DNA of 64,000 nt from Deltaproteobacteria bacterium (GTDB lineage Bacteria; Myxococcota_A; Polyangia; Polyangiales; Polyangiaceae): positions 1-64,000 of the forward strand of contig VGRJ01000013.1 of assembly GCA_016875405.1 (NCBI GenBank). Reading direction: 5' to 3'. The stretch's first letter is position 1; each line of letters begins with the position of its first letter. The notes below the pieces were generated by a model. It did no database searches, had not been told where the DNA came from, and was given only the letters and a program-made list of their open reading frames with translations. Position numbers and translations under genes: made by a program. Shown piece by piece: positions 19,423-28,542 of this stretch.

Positions 19423-22400
19423 TCAGTTCTGGCCCTTCGGCTCCGCGTCCGCCTTGGGCTCCGCGGCCTTCTTGTCTCCCGAGTCGCTCTCCTCGCGCTC
19501 GCGCGAGTCGAGCACGATCGGCTGTCCGTCGTAGTTGAGAGCCTGCGGGCGCTCGTCGAGCGGCGAGTTCACGCGCGTCGGCGCTCCTCGGAATTCATCG
19601 ATGAGGTGGAACTCCCGACCGTAGTTCTTCGAGAGCCACTTCTCGCAGGAGCGCGAGGACGAGTCGAAATACTGGTACTTGACGGAGTAGTCGAGGCAGG
19701 TGGAATACGCCTGCTTCGCCTGGGCCTTGTACCCCTTGCTCGCGTCCTCGAGGCCCGCCTGGTACTGCGCGCGCAAATCCTGCCAGAAGGTCGGCGGATC
19801 GAGCCCAGGGATTTCGCCGGGCTGGTCCCACTTCTTCGGGTACGGAGCCTTGAGGAAGTCCGAGACGAAGCCACCCCACATGGCACCCACCGCGGCGCCG
19901 GACTTGATGACCCACACCGGCGGGGGCGCGGGCTTCAAGTTGACGATCTTGAAATACTCGCTCTGGGCGGCCTTCACCGCTTCGTCCTTCTTCTTGTACC
20001 AATCGGAGACCTTGTTCTTGATGAAGTCGTCGATCTCCTTGCGGTCTTCGCCGGCGCCCTTGTACTCGGGGAACTTGATCTTGTCGGCTTCGACCTTCTT
20101 CCGCTCCGCGAAGTAGAAGAGGGCCTCCCCCACCGCCGTCAAGGTCTTACCCACGCGGCGATCGCGCTGCGACTGCGACCCACCGATCGCGTCGAGTTGC
20201 TTCATCGCGGCCGCAGGGTCGTTCCAGTTGTCGCGAACGAGCGCGAAGTTCTGGTCGGCCTTCCCCTCCTGCCGCATCGCCTGGTAGACGCGCCCGAGCA
20301 GCGCGTGCGCCTGGAGCTTGACGTCGAACGTCGCCTGCTGATCGATCTTTCCGATCTGCCCGGACAACGCCTTCTCGGCGTTCTTCCAGTCCTGACGTTC
20401 GGCGTAGTAGGCGCCGATGGCAAACGCGATCTGCGCGGCCTTGCCCGGATTTTTGCCACCGAACGACGTCGCGAACTTGCCGGCGTCTTCAATGGCCTTC
20501 TCCTGCTGGCCAAGCCCGAGTCGTAGGACGACCGCGTCGCTGAGCGCGTTGGCGGCCTTCTCCTGGAGCTCCTTGTCGCTCGACGTTGCCTGCTCGGCCG
20601 CGAAGCGCTCGTACCACTCGGACGCATCCTGGTAGACCGCGATCGCCTGATAATTGCCGCCGATTTCGTAGACCGCGAGCTTTGCTGCCTGACTCGACTT
20701 GAGAGCGGGCGTACCGATGAGGATCGTGCGGAGCTTGATGGCCTTGGCGATTAGGCGCGCGGCCTGAAACGCTCGGGCGCCATTGTAGAGGATGAGGTCG
20801 TTCTTCTCGCAGGCGGGCTTGCCTTCCTTGCAAGCGTCCTCACCGTACTTCTTCCAGAGGTCGTAGTAGAGGTTGGCCGCCTCTTCGTAGAGCTTGATGC
20901 TTTCGGCGGTGCCCGAATCGGCCTTCTTCACGAGCGCCTCGGCGCGCTTCGCTTGGATGTCGCGCTGGATGCGGAAGAGGACCGAGCACTGCTCGTCATT
21001 GTCCTTCTTCTGCTTCTCATCGGAGCAGAAGAACTCGATGTACTTCGGGACGTCCTTCGCCATGTCGAGCAGGCAGTCCGGATTCGACTCAGCGCCCGCC
21101 ATGGTCCCAAGCACGTTGAGGGCATCGAGCGAGAGCTGCGCGGCGTAGAGACCAGCCTCGAGCCTCGGGTGGTTCATCGCGATGTCGCGGAAGGCCTCGG
21201 CGGCCTCCTCCCAGTGCTGCGCCTCGTAATAGGTGCGGGCCCGCGCGTACTTCACCTCGACGTACTGCTCGAGGGCTTCCGCGTCGTTCTCGGGCGGCTT
21301 GATGTAGCAGATGTAACGGTCGAAGGCGGTGACCATGCCCCGCTGCGAAGCCGTCAGCTCCTTCGGCTTCATCTTCGCGTTGTCGTCGTCCTTGGCCTTG
21401 CCCTTGCCCTTGCCCTTGGCCTTTGAATCGTCGAGGTGTCCCCCGGTCTGGCGGTGCGAGCCGTCGGCGTGGGTCTTCGCGTAGATGTTCTGGTAGCAAA
21501 GCACCGAGGCGAACGCAGCCTCGGCAGCGTTGGGGCCGTTCGGGTCGTCCGCCACGACGGCGTCGAATGCGGGGCCGCATTCCTCCCACTTCTTCTGAAA
21601 GTAGAGGAGGTCCGCCATCGCGTAACGAATCTTGGAAATCGAAGGCCAGTCTTCCTTGACGATGCGCGGGAACGTGAAGGCCCTGAACTGGTCGCCCGTG
21701 AAGTTCTCGACGACCATCTTGTAGAGCTTGGAGCTCAGGTCCATCGTCTTGGCGTCGCCCGTTCCACGGACGCCGCCGGAGCCGACCGCCTCGAGGTGCC
21801 AAGCCATCGCGGTCTCTGACAGCAGCGAGGCCGTGGTGTTCGCGCACTCGAGCTTGGTCTGGTTGCCGTGACTCGCCTTCTGGAAGTCGAGGTAGGTGGT
21901 GAGCTGCTTGTTCAGCTCCTCGATGATCGCGGGCTTGTTGGCGCTCTTCGCCGCCATGACCGCCTGGCTGATCTGAGCTTGGTAGAAGCAGTGCATCTCG
22001 CCGCGGTTGCGCTTCTTAAGGTCGTTGTAGAGGACGACGGCCTCGTCGTAGTGACCGGTGTCGATCAGGTTCAGGCCGAGGTCCTCCATCATCTTGAAGG
22101 TCGTCTCGCTGTTGACGCCCGAGTCTCCAGACAGCGGCCGGAAAAAGTCGTACGCCTTGCCAGGGTCACCCTTCAACGCATAGACCGGGATGACGTCACG
22201 ACGAGCGCTGGTCGCGAGTCCCTTGGCGTTGGGCAGCTGCGGGTACTTGTCCGCGAACTCGATGACGCTCTTGAATTGCTGGATCGCGGTGCCGTAGTCG
22301 CCCTGGTTCCAGAACACGTAACCGAGCTTGTAGGCGGCGTAGCCCCAGAGCTTGTTCTCCGGCGGGTCGTACTTCAAAACCTCCTTGTAGAAGTTTTGAG

Positions 22401-23232
22401 CGAACGGCCACTTGCTGGGGTCGCCCTGTGCCTCCTGGAAGTAGAGCTCGCCGAACGCGAGGAAAGCGTTTGGCACGAAGCGCGACTGCTTCCAGTTCTC
22501 GGTGAGCTCGAGGTAGGCGGTGCGGGCGTTGTCGAGGTCACCCGCCTGTTCGTACTCGTAGGCGAGGTAGTAGAGGACCTCGTCGATGCAACCCTTCTGC
22601 CCCTTCGGCGCCTGAGGATCCTGGCACCACTTCGGGTACTGGTCCTTGAGGCGCTTGTAGTAGTCGATCGCGTTCTTCCGCGCGGCCTTGATGACCTGCA
22701 TCGCCTTCTGCGCGGTCTCTTTCGCCTCGGAGGCCTGCTTCGCATCCTTCGAGCGGAGGTCTTGGGCCTTGACCTCGGACTCGACCTTGTCGCGGAACGC
22801 CGAGGCCTCGAGCTCGACGTAGCCCTCCGCGAGCCGGCGCATCAGCGTCGGGCGGTCCTTATCGTTCTTGGGGGTCGACTTGAAGAGCCGCTCGACGTTC
22901 GCGATCTCGGTCAGGAGCAACTTGCGAACCTTCGGCTTCAATCGAGCCGAGCGCTCGTCACGCTGCGCGGTCTTCGTGATGTCGCTCGGATTGACGGGCT
23001 TCAGCTCCGAGACGCGGTCCTTCTTCTTGATCGACTCGGGCGCCGTCGAGAAGCTCACTTGAGGCTTCTTGGCAACGTTCGTCTGGAACTTGCCGCCGGG
23101 GCATGTCGCCAGCGTGTCCTTGGCCTTCTGCGATACGCACTGTTCTCCGGCCTCGGAGGCGTCGGCGAGAAGCAGCGAAGCCGTGAGCGCGGCGAAGGTG
23201 GCGACGAAGCCAAATCGATTGGGTCGGTTCAT
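19423..23232 (-). CDS. gltD: Large exported TPR-repeat protein (1269 aa); candidate GltD/AgmU
   Basis: Signal peptide (FVATFAALTASLLLADASEAGEQ), many TPR-like repeats, 18 bp upstream of the GltE-like lipoprotein. Confidence 0.75.
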   Translation of the reverse strand: MNRPNRFGFVATFAALTASLLLADASEAGEQCVSQKAKDTLATCPGGKFQTNVAKKPQVSFSTAPESIKKKDRVSELKPVNPSDITKTAQRDERSARLKPKVRKLLLTEIANVERLFKSTPKNDKDRPTLMRRLAEGYVELEASAFRDKVESEVKAQDLRSKDAKQASEAKETAQKAMQVIKAARKNAIDYYKRLKDQYPKWCQDPQAPKGQKGCIDEVLYYLAYEYEQAGDLDNARTAYLELTENWKQSRFVPNAFLAFGELYFQEAQGDPSKWPFAQNFYKEVLKYDPPENKLWGYAAYKLGYVFWNQGDYGTAIQQFKSVIEFADKYPQLPNAKGLATSARRDVIPVYALKGDPGKAYDFFRPLSGDSGVNSETTFKMMEDLGLNLIDTGHYDEAVVLYNDLKKRNRGEMHCFYQAQISQAVMAAKSANKPAIIEELNKQLTTYLDFQKASHGNQTKLECANTTASLLSETAMAWHLEAVGSGGVRGTGDAKTMDLSSKLYKMVVENFTGDQFRAFTFPRIVKEDWPSISKIRYAMADLLYFQKKWEECGPAFDAVVADDPNGPNAAEAAFASVLCYQNIYAKTHADGSHRQTGGHLDDSKAKGKGKGKAKDDDNAKMKPKELTASQRGMVTAFDRYICYIKPPENDAEALEQYVEVKYARARTYYEAQHWEEAAEAFRDIAMNHPRLEAGLYAAQLSLDALNVLGTMAGAESNPDCLLDMAKDVPKYIEFFCSDEKQKKDNDEQCSVLFRIQRDIQAKRAEALVKKADSGTAESIKLYEEAANLYYDLWKKYGEDACKEGKPACEKNDLILYNGARAFQAARLIAKAIKLRTILIGTPALKSSQAAKLAVYEIGGNYQAIAVYQDASEWYERFAAEQATSSDKELQEKAANALSDAVVLRLGLGQQEKAIEDAGKFATSFGGKNPGKAAQIAFAIGAYYAERQDWKNAEKALSGQIGKIDQQATFDVKLQAHALLGRVYQAMRQEGKADQNFALVRDNWNDPAAAMKQLDAIGGSQSQRDRRVGKTLTAVGEALFYFAERKKVEADKIKFPEYKGAGEDRKEIDDFIKNKVSDWYKKKDEAVKAAQSEYFKIVNLKPAPPPVWVIKSGAAVGAMWGGFVSDFLKAPYPKKWDQPGEIPGLDPPTFWQDLRAQYQAGLEDASKGYKAQAKQAYSTCLDYSVKYQYFDSSSRSCEKWLSKNYGREFHLIDEFRGAPTRVNSPLDERPQALNYDGQPIVLDSREREESDSGDKKAAEPKADAEPKGQN

Positions 23233-23353
23233 GGTTACCCTTAAAGAGTGCAGCAGAAACGTGGGCCGGTCAGAGTCGAAGCGGAGCGGACGCCGTCATC
23301 GGTGAGGCTAGGCGGCGCGTGTCGCGAAGGAGCGAAAAGTGAACGCGGCCTGC

Positions 23354-25162
23354 TCAGTTGCCCGAGGCGCCAGCGCCCTTCCCGCTTCCGCACGCAGAGT
23401 TCACGACCTGTCGGTAGAAGCCGAGTTCGTCACGCCAGTACTCGCCATTGAAGGGCCAGATGACGTGCTCCTCATCGGGCGTCACCTGCCCGAACTGGAA
23501 CGCGTCTTCGGCGGACCACTTGCCCGCCTCGATCTCCTCGTCGATCTTCTTCCGCTGGGCGTTCGTGATGTCGACGATGATCTTCTGCGCGCTTCGGAGG
23601 TGATCCTCGAGCTCGGCGATGTTTCGCTTGTAGCGACGACGCGCGAGCTCGCCGGTCTTCCGCATCGCGTTTTGCTTGGCGATGTCGATGTTGTCCTCGA
23701 CCTCGCCGCCGAGGGGGCTGTTGCGGAAGCTCGTCGGCGCGCCCTTGAAGCGCTCGAGCTCGGTGTCCAGGACCTTCACGTACTCGATGTTGCGGAGGAG
23801 CTCGCGGTCACCGAGGGCGTTCTCGACGATCGGAGTGATCGCGGGCGAGAGCTCCCCTTGACCGTCGCGGATCTTCAGGACGAAGTCGTAGAACTTTTGC
23901 TCGCTGCCCTCGCCTTCGAAGCGCTTGAGGACCTGCTTCAGCTCCTTCTCGACCGGCTCGTATCGCTTTTGCAAGCGCGCGACGAGCGAGGTGGCGTCGT
24001 CGTACTGGCAGGTCGTGAAGTAGATGACCGCGCGCACGATGTCCGCCTCGGGATAGAACGAGCGCGGGAAGTACGGCGACTGAATCGTGTGGATGTTGCC
24101 GAGCGCTCGAGGATAGTCGCCCGCCATGAAGTACGCCCACGACTGCTCGAACAGCGTATCGAGCCAATACTCGCTCCCAACGTCGACGAGGTTCCAGTAG
24201 CGAACGGCCGCGTTGAGCTTCTTGTCGTCGATCTTCGGGATGTTGTTCTCGTCGAGGCGAATCGACGCCGAGTAAAACGTCCGCGCGATCGAGAGGTTGG
24301 CGAGGTCCCGCATGCGCTCCTCATCCTCGACGCCCTCGATGCCCCTGTCGAGCGAGGTCAAGATGCGCTGGAACGCACGAACCGCTGGCACCGACTTGCG
24401 CAACTGGACGTAGGATATCCCCATGAAGAACTGGGACTTCACGAAGTACGGGCTCGAGTCCTTGACGTTCGAGAAGAGGTCAATCGCCTCCTGCCACTCG
24501 CGCTTGCGGTACATCGAACGGCCCAGCAGGTAGTTCAACTGAAAGTACAGGTCCCGCTGCTGATCGTTGTCGAAGCGCCCCACCTGCTCCTTCGAGTACT
24601 TGCTGACGGCACCGATGATGTCGGCGGGCTCGGGCAGCTGGGTCGCGAGTTTCGCGAGCCAGAGGAGCGTCTCCTTGAACTTCAGGTGGCTCGGCTTCTC
24701 GGCGATTTTGCGGAAGATGTCGTAGCTCGCCTGGAAGAAGTTGAGGCGGTAGAGCGCGATCGCCAGGTGGTACTCGGCGATCTGCTTGTTGCCGGGGTCA
24801 TCCCCCGTCTCGCCGGAGACGACCTGTCGAAGCAGCAGCGCGGACTCGCCCCAGCGCTCGGCATCGAACAGTTTCTTCGCCTGGGCCGCAGCCTCGGTCA
24901 TGTCGCCCGCCGTCACCGGCTCTTCATCGTTGCCGGACGAGCCGCCCTCGTCATCGAGGTTGATCGGCCTGCTCGACTTCTTGCCCTTCGAGTCCTTACC
25001 GACTTTCGAGTCCCTGCTCGGCTTCTCCGAAGCCTTCCCGCCCTTCTTCGACTGGGCGTAGGCGACGCCGACGTCTCCCAGGTCCGTCGGGGCGACGATA
25101 CCGACGCCGACGGTCAGAGCGATGAGCCAACGGGCGATCGGAGAAACGAGTTTGTTGGGCAT
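23354..25162 (-). CDS. Exported TPR-repeat protein (about 603 aa); possible GltC-like component
   Basis: MPNKLVSPIARWLIALTVGVGIVAPTDLGDVGVAYAQS signal peptide; TPR repeats; GAAGGA Shine-Dalgarno upstream; first gene of the minus-strand run. Confidence 0.7.
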   Translation of the reverse strand: MPNKLVSPIARWLIALTVGVGIVAPTDLGDVGVAYAQSKKGGKASEKPSRDSKVGKDSKGKKSSRPINLDDEGGSSGNDEEPVTAGDMTEAAAQAKKLFDAERWGESALLLRQVVSGETGDDPGNKQIAEYHLAIALYRLNFFQASYDIFRKIAEKPSHLKFKETLLWLAKLATQLPEPADIIGAVSKYSKEQVGRFDNDQQRDLYFQLNYLLGRSMYRKREWQEAIDLFSNVKDSSPYFVKSQFFMGISYVQLRKSVPAVRAFQRILTSLDRGIEGVEDEERMRDLANLSIARTFYSASIRLDENNIPKIDDKKLNAAVRYWNLVDVGSEYWLDTLFEQSWAYFMAGDYPRALGNIHTIQSPYFPRSFYPEADIVRAVIYFTTCQYDDATSLVARLQKRYEPVEKELKQVLKRFEGEGSEQKFYDFVLKIRDGQGELSPAITPIVENALGDRELLRNIEYVKVLDTELERFKGAPTSFRNSPLGGEVEDNIDIAKQNAMRKTGELARRRYKRNIAELEDHLRSAQKIIVDITNAQRKKIDEEIEAGKWSAEDAFQFGQVTPDEEHVIWPFNGEYWRDELGFYRQVVNSACGSGKGAGASGN

Positions 25163-25219
25163 GCCTCGGGTCCTTCGAGATGAGCAGCGGTGGCGCGAAA
25201 AAAGCGCCAAGGCGGGGGA

Positions 25220-25249
25220 ATGCTAGTGAGCGCCGCGTGGGTCTGTCAA
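25220..25249 (-). promoter_or_regulatory. Sigma70-like promoter TTGACA-N18-TAGCAT driving the glt-like cluster
   Basis: Minus strand ttgaca (plus tgtcaa 25244-25249) and tagcat (plus atgcta 25220-25225); predicted TSS about 50 nt before ATG 25162. Confidence 0.65.
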
Positions 25250-25377
25250 CGAGCGATTGCGTCGGTCGAGCCGTACCGCCGAAGAGGTCGGTCATGCGAG
25301 CCGCGGAGCGTTCGGGTGAATCGCGGGGCGCCTTGTCCCGCGAGGTCGCCTCGCGATGCAGGAAGACGTCGGAGTCG

Positions 25378-25407
25378 TTGACGGTGCTGGTGCGGTTCGA
25401 CTAGCGT
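25378..25407 (+). promoter_or_regulatory. Sigma70-like promoter TTGACG-N18-TAGCGT, divergent to the glt-like promoter
   Basis: ttgacg 25378-25383, tagcgt 25402-25407, upstream of the Cys-rich lipoprotein start at 25432. Confidence 0.5.
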
Positions 25408-25431
25408 GTCGGCCGGAGCGAACGAGTGTCC

Positions 25432-26355
25432 ATGTCGCAAACGCAAGCCTTCTGGCGTCAAGCTCTAAAAGCGAGCAGTGCTCTCACGGTGGCCTCGACC
25501 CTGGCCGCTATCACGCTTGTGGGATGCCCGAGTGGCGGCGTCGGTGACCCCTGCACGCCCGAGGACGAGTACGTCGGGCAATTCCCCGGCTTCACGCTCC
25601 AGTCGGCGTTCATCGAGTCCCGCTCATTCCAATGTCAGACGCGCGTCTGCCTAGTGAATCACTTCCAGGGCCGCGTGAGCTGCCCCAACGGCCAACAAAA
25701 GCCCAAGGATTGCATCGCGGACAGCGAGTGCGGGGGCGAGCCGGGCGCACAGACCTGCAAGGTGGCGGGAACCGCCATTCGTGAGTGCAACCCGCGCCCG
25801 TGCAGCGAGCTCCCAGAAGAGCTTCGAAAGGACTGCAACGACGGCGACAAGAACCCGACGTGCAAGACCGCCGGCGGCGAGCGTCGCTGCAACCCTGAGG
25901 GTCGCTTCTGCGAATGTGAAGGACCGCTCGACTGCCCTTCGGGCTTCCGCTGCGACAACTCTACGAAGAGGTGCATCACGTCCGTGTGCGCGCCGGAGCC
26001 GAACACCTCCGAGGGTCAGAAGCGCTGCTACGTCCCCGGAACCGGTATTCCGATCAGCGTCCCGGTGTGCGGCCAGTGCGACGACAACTCGAAGCGTGAC
26101 GCCGATCAGGCGGTCTACTGCACCTGCCGCTGCGCGCCGCCAAAGGACAATCCGAGCGAGGCCGACGACAACTTCAATTTCTGCGAGTGCCCCGAGGGCT
26201 TCGTCTGCTCAGAGATCAACCCGAACGTGGGGCTCGGCGATGCCCAGCTCGCGGGTAGCTATTGCATCAAGCAGGGTACGCAATTCAACTCCGACGACGC
26301 CGAGTGCGGGAAGATTGCGACGAATCCGGCCGAGGCGAACTGCGAAGGCAACTAG
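25432..26355 (+). CDS. Cysteine-rich secreted lipoprotein of unknown function
   Basis: Lipobox AITLVGC; EGF-like Cys spacing (CNPEGRFCECEGPLDCPSGFRCDNSTKRCITSVC). Confidence 0.75.
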   Translation: MSQTQAFWRQALKASSALTVASTLAAITLVGCPSGGVGDPCTPEDEYVGQFPGFTLQSAFIESRSFQCQTRVCLVNHFQGRVSCPNGQQKPKDCIADSECGGEPGAQTCKVAGTAIRECNPRPCSELPEELRKDCNDGDKNPTCKTAGGERRCNPEGRFCECEGPLDCPSGFRCDNSTKRCITSVCAPEPNTSEGQKRCYVPGTGIPISVPVCGQCDDNSKRDADQAVYCTCRCAPPKDNPSEADDNFNFCECPEGFVCSEINPNVGLGDAQLAGSYCIKQGTQFNSDDAECGKIATNPAEANCEGN

Positions 26356-26360
26356 GCGCG

Positions 26361-26741
26361 GTGCCTCCGGGCACCGCCGCTCGGCATGAGCGCGGTCGAC
26401 GTGCCGAAGAGCTCGTCGCGCAGGCCCTCGCCGGCCGGGGTTACGAGATCGTCGGGCGGAACATCCGGGTCGGCTCGCTCGAGATCGATATCCTGGCGAG
26501 AATTGGCGCGGTGTTGGCGGTCGTCGAGGTCCGTACGCGCGGACGCGGGTCCTGGACGAGCGCGACGGCGAGCGTGACCGCCACCAAACAGCGCCGGGTG
26601 CGAGACGCTGCCAGCGTCCTCTGGGCCTCTCGATTCTCGAAGGACCCGACGCTCGAGCGGGTGCGCTTCGACGTCGCGTCCGTCAATCTCGACGCGACCG
26701 GTGAACCCGAAATCTCGTACCTCGAAGCGGCGTACGTATGA
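26361..26741 (+). CDS. yraN: YraN/UPF0102 family putative endonuclease
   Basis: AEELVAQALAGRGYEIVGRNIRVGSLEIDILARIGAVLAVVEVRTR: GEIDLI/VEVK-type nuclease signature. Confidence 0.8.
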   Translation: MPPGTAARHERGRRAEELVAQALAGRGYEIVGRNIRVGSLEIDILARIGAVLAVVEVRTRGRGSWTSATASVTATKQRRVRDAASVLWASRFSKDPTLERVRFDVASVNLDATGEPEISYLEAAYV

Positions 26742-26793
26742 GAGTCGGGCTGGAAGGCCTGCGCCCGCCTTCCCAGCAGTGTAGGTTGAGGAG

Positions 26794-28476
26794 GTGATCT
26801 CGCGTCGCTTCCGCCTCGCGGCCCGCGTCGCTGCGGTCGTATCGCTGTCGTCCGGCTTCGCTCAAGACGCGGTCGCCCGCGGCGTTCGAGTGCGAGGCGA
26901 TGCGAGGCTCGAGGCAAGGCTTGGCTCGCTGAGCGCGTCCGGGAGCCGAGAAGTCGAGGTCTCCCTCACCGACGAGACAGGTGCCCCGCTGCCCGCGATG
27001 TGGCTCGACCTCCAGCCACGGGGCTTTTCGCTGCGCGGCTCGGCCCGCTGCGCTGGGACCGGTGGTGATTCGCTGGTGCCACGTGCGAACGCGGTTCGGG
27101 TGAAGACGACGGAGCTCGGCCGCGCGTGCCTCACGCTGCCCAAGAGCGCGACGAGCGGTCGGCTCGAGCTTCGTTTCGGAGGCGACGCCCTGCACGGAGC
27201 TGCGGACGCGTCTCTGGCCATCGATGAGGGGGCTCAGCAGCGAGTCGGCGTGACGCTTCGATTCACCGAGCGCTCGGTAACGCTTCGATCGGAGAGCAAG
27301 GTGCTCGCGCTCACGGCCGAGCTTCGGGAGCACGGGGAGAGCTCGGGTGTGATCGAACGGGCATCGGTGGAGCTCGTGGATTCCGAACAGCATCGCCTCG
27401 CACGGGAGACCACCGACGCTGAGGGGACCGTGCGGTTTGAAGTGGACTCCCACGCACTCGCAGCTGGCGGGGCGAGCGACCTCGAGGCGCGCTTCGGCGG
27501 AGACGACAACCACGACAAAGCCGCTGCGACGATCACCGTCGTTCGACAACTGCGCGTCTCCCTGGCGCTCGACTCGGCACCGATGAGCGTGAGCCCTGGA
27601 GACGACGTCGAGGCGACGATCCGCGCGGTCGCCGCTCACACGACCATCGAACACGGCGTCGTCGAAGTGCGGAGGAATGGGCTCACCCTCGTCTCTGCAC
27701 CGCTGCGCGCAGGCGAGGCCAAGCTCAGCATTCCCACGCCATCGGAGGCCCGAGGCGAGGTCACGTTCGAGGCGCACTTCGTCCCGAGCGCGCCGCACCT
27801 CATCCCAGGCCAGCCGCTCGTTTGGTCCGTGCGAGCCGAGACGCCTGGCTGGCGAAGTCGGCTGTCGGTCGCGTCGCTCGTGATCGCTGCGGCGGCCGTC
27901 GTCTTCTCGAGCTGGCGTCGCAGCCGACTGGCCGCGGCGCCCCTCGAGCGTCCCAGCATCCTCGAGCCCGGGATTCACGTCGCGGCGGAAGCGCGGCGGG
28001 CGGGCCGCTTTCTCGGTCGCGTCCTCGATGCACACGACAACCGCCCAATCGCGGGTGCGATCGTTCGAGTCCGACGCCCCGCGCTCGACGGCGACGGGCT
28101 CCTGCAGGAAATCCTCACGGACTCCCTCGGAACGTTCGAGTTCACGACCGACGTCGCGACGACGCGCGAGCTCGTCCTCGATGTACGCGCAGAGGACTAC
28201 GTCCCCGAGAGCAAGTCGCTACCGAGCGGCGGTCGCTTGACGGTCGCGCTCATCACCCGTCGACGGGCGTTGCTGCAGCGCTTCGTCGCTTGGGCAAAGC
28301 GGACCGGCGCCACCCGGGAGCGACGCGGCGAACCAACCCCGGCGGAGGTGCGGGCAACCTTGCGCGACATCCCTGGCGCCGTGACCTGGGCCTCGGAGGT
28401 GGAGCAGGCGGCCTTCGGGCCTGACCGCCTCGACGTCGCAACCGACGAGCGACTCCACGCCGAAGAACCCCGATGA
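26794..28476 (+). CDS. Exported protein with Ig-like repeats, one TM and a carboxypeptidase-regulatory-like domain
   Basis: GRVLDAHDNRPIAGAIVRVRRPALDGDGLLQEILTDSLGTFEF; signal peptide; TM VASLVIAAAAVVFSSW. Confidence 0.65.
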   Translation: MISRRFRLAARVAAVVSLSSGFAQDAVARGVRVRGDARLEARLGSLSASGSREVEVSLTDETGAPLPAMWLDLQPRGFSLRGSARCAGTGGDSLVPRANAVRVKTTELGRACLTLPKSATSGRLELRFGGDALHGAADASLAIDEGAQQRVGVTLRFTERSVTLRSESKVLALTAELREHGESSGVIERASVELVDSEQHRLARETTDAEGTVRFEVDSHALAAGGASDLEARFGGDDNHDKAAATITVVRQLRVSLALDSAPMSVSPGDDVEATIRAVAAHTTIEHGVVEVRRNGLTLVSAPLRAGEAKLSIPTPSEARGEVTFEAHFVPSAPHLIPGQPLVWSVRAETPGWRSRLSVASLVIAAAAVVFSSWRRSRLAAAPLERPSILEPGIHVAAEARRAGRFLGRVLDAHDNRPIAGAIVRVRRPALDGDGLLQEILTDSLGTFEFTTDVATTRELVLDVRAEDYVPESKSLPSGGRLTVALITRRRALLQRFVAWAKRTGATRERRGEPTPAEVRATLRDIPGAVTWASEVEQAAFGPDRLDVATDERLHAEEPR

Positions 28477-28542
28477 TGCGCGGCCCCTTCCCTCTTTCCG
28501 ACGACGTCGGTTCACAGTAGGTCTCCGACGGGAAGGTCGCTC

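Noticed and set aside
22499-22524. TGGCAC...GACTGC as a sigma-54 promoter
   Set aside because: Spacing and -12 element do not match TGGCACG-N4-TTGC and it lies inside a coding sequence.
21868-23244. 458-aa plus-strand ORF
   Set aside because: Antisense of the 1269-aa TPR gene; no independent evidence of coding.
23339-25183. 614-aa plus-strand ORF
   Set aside because: Antisense shadow of the exported TPR gene; composition (LVD/LLV/DVV-rich) is the typical reverse-frame artefact in high-GC DNA, no domain or signal recognised.
26683-28035. 450-aa minus-strand ORF
   Set aside because: Overlaps the well-supported plus-strand regulatory-like-domain gene and yraN end; no motifs.
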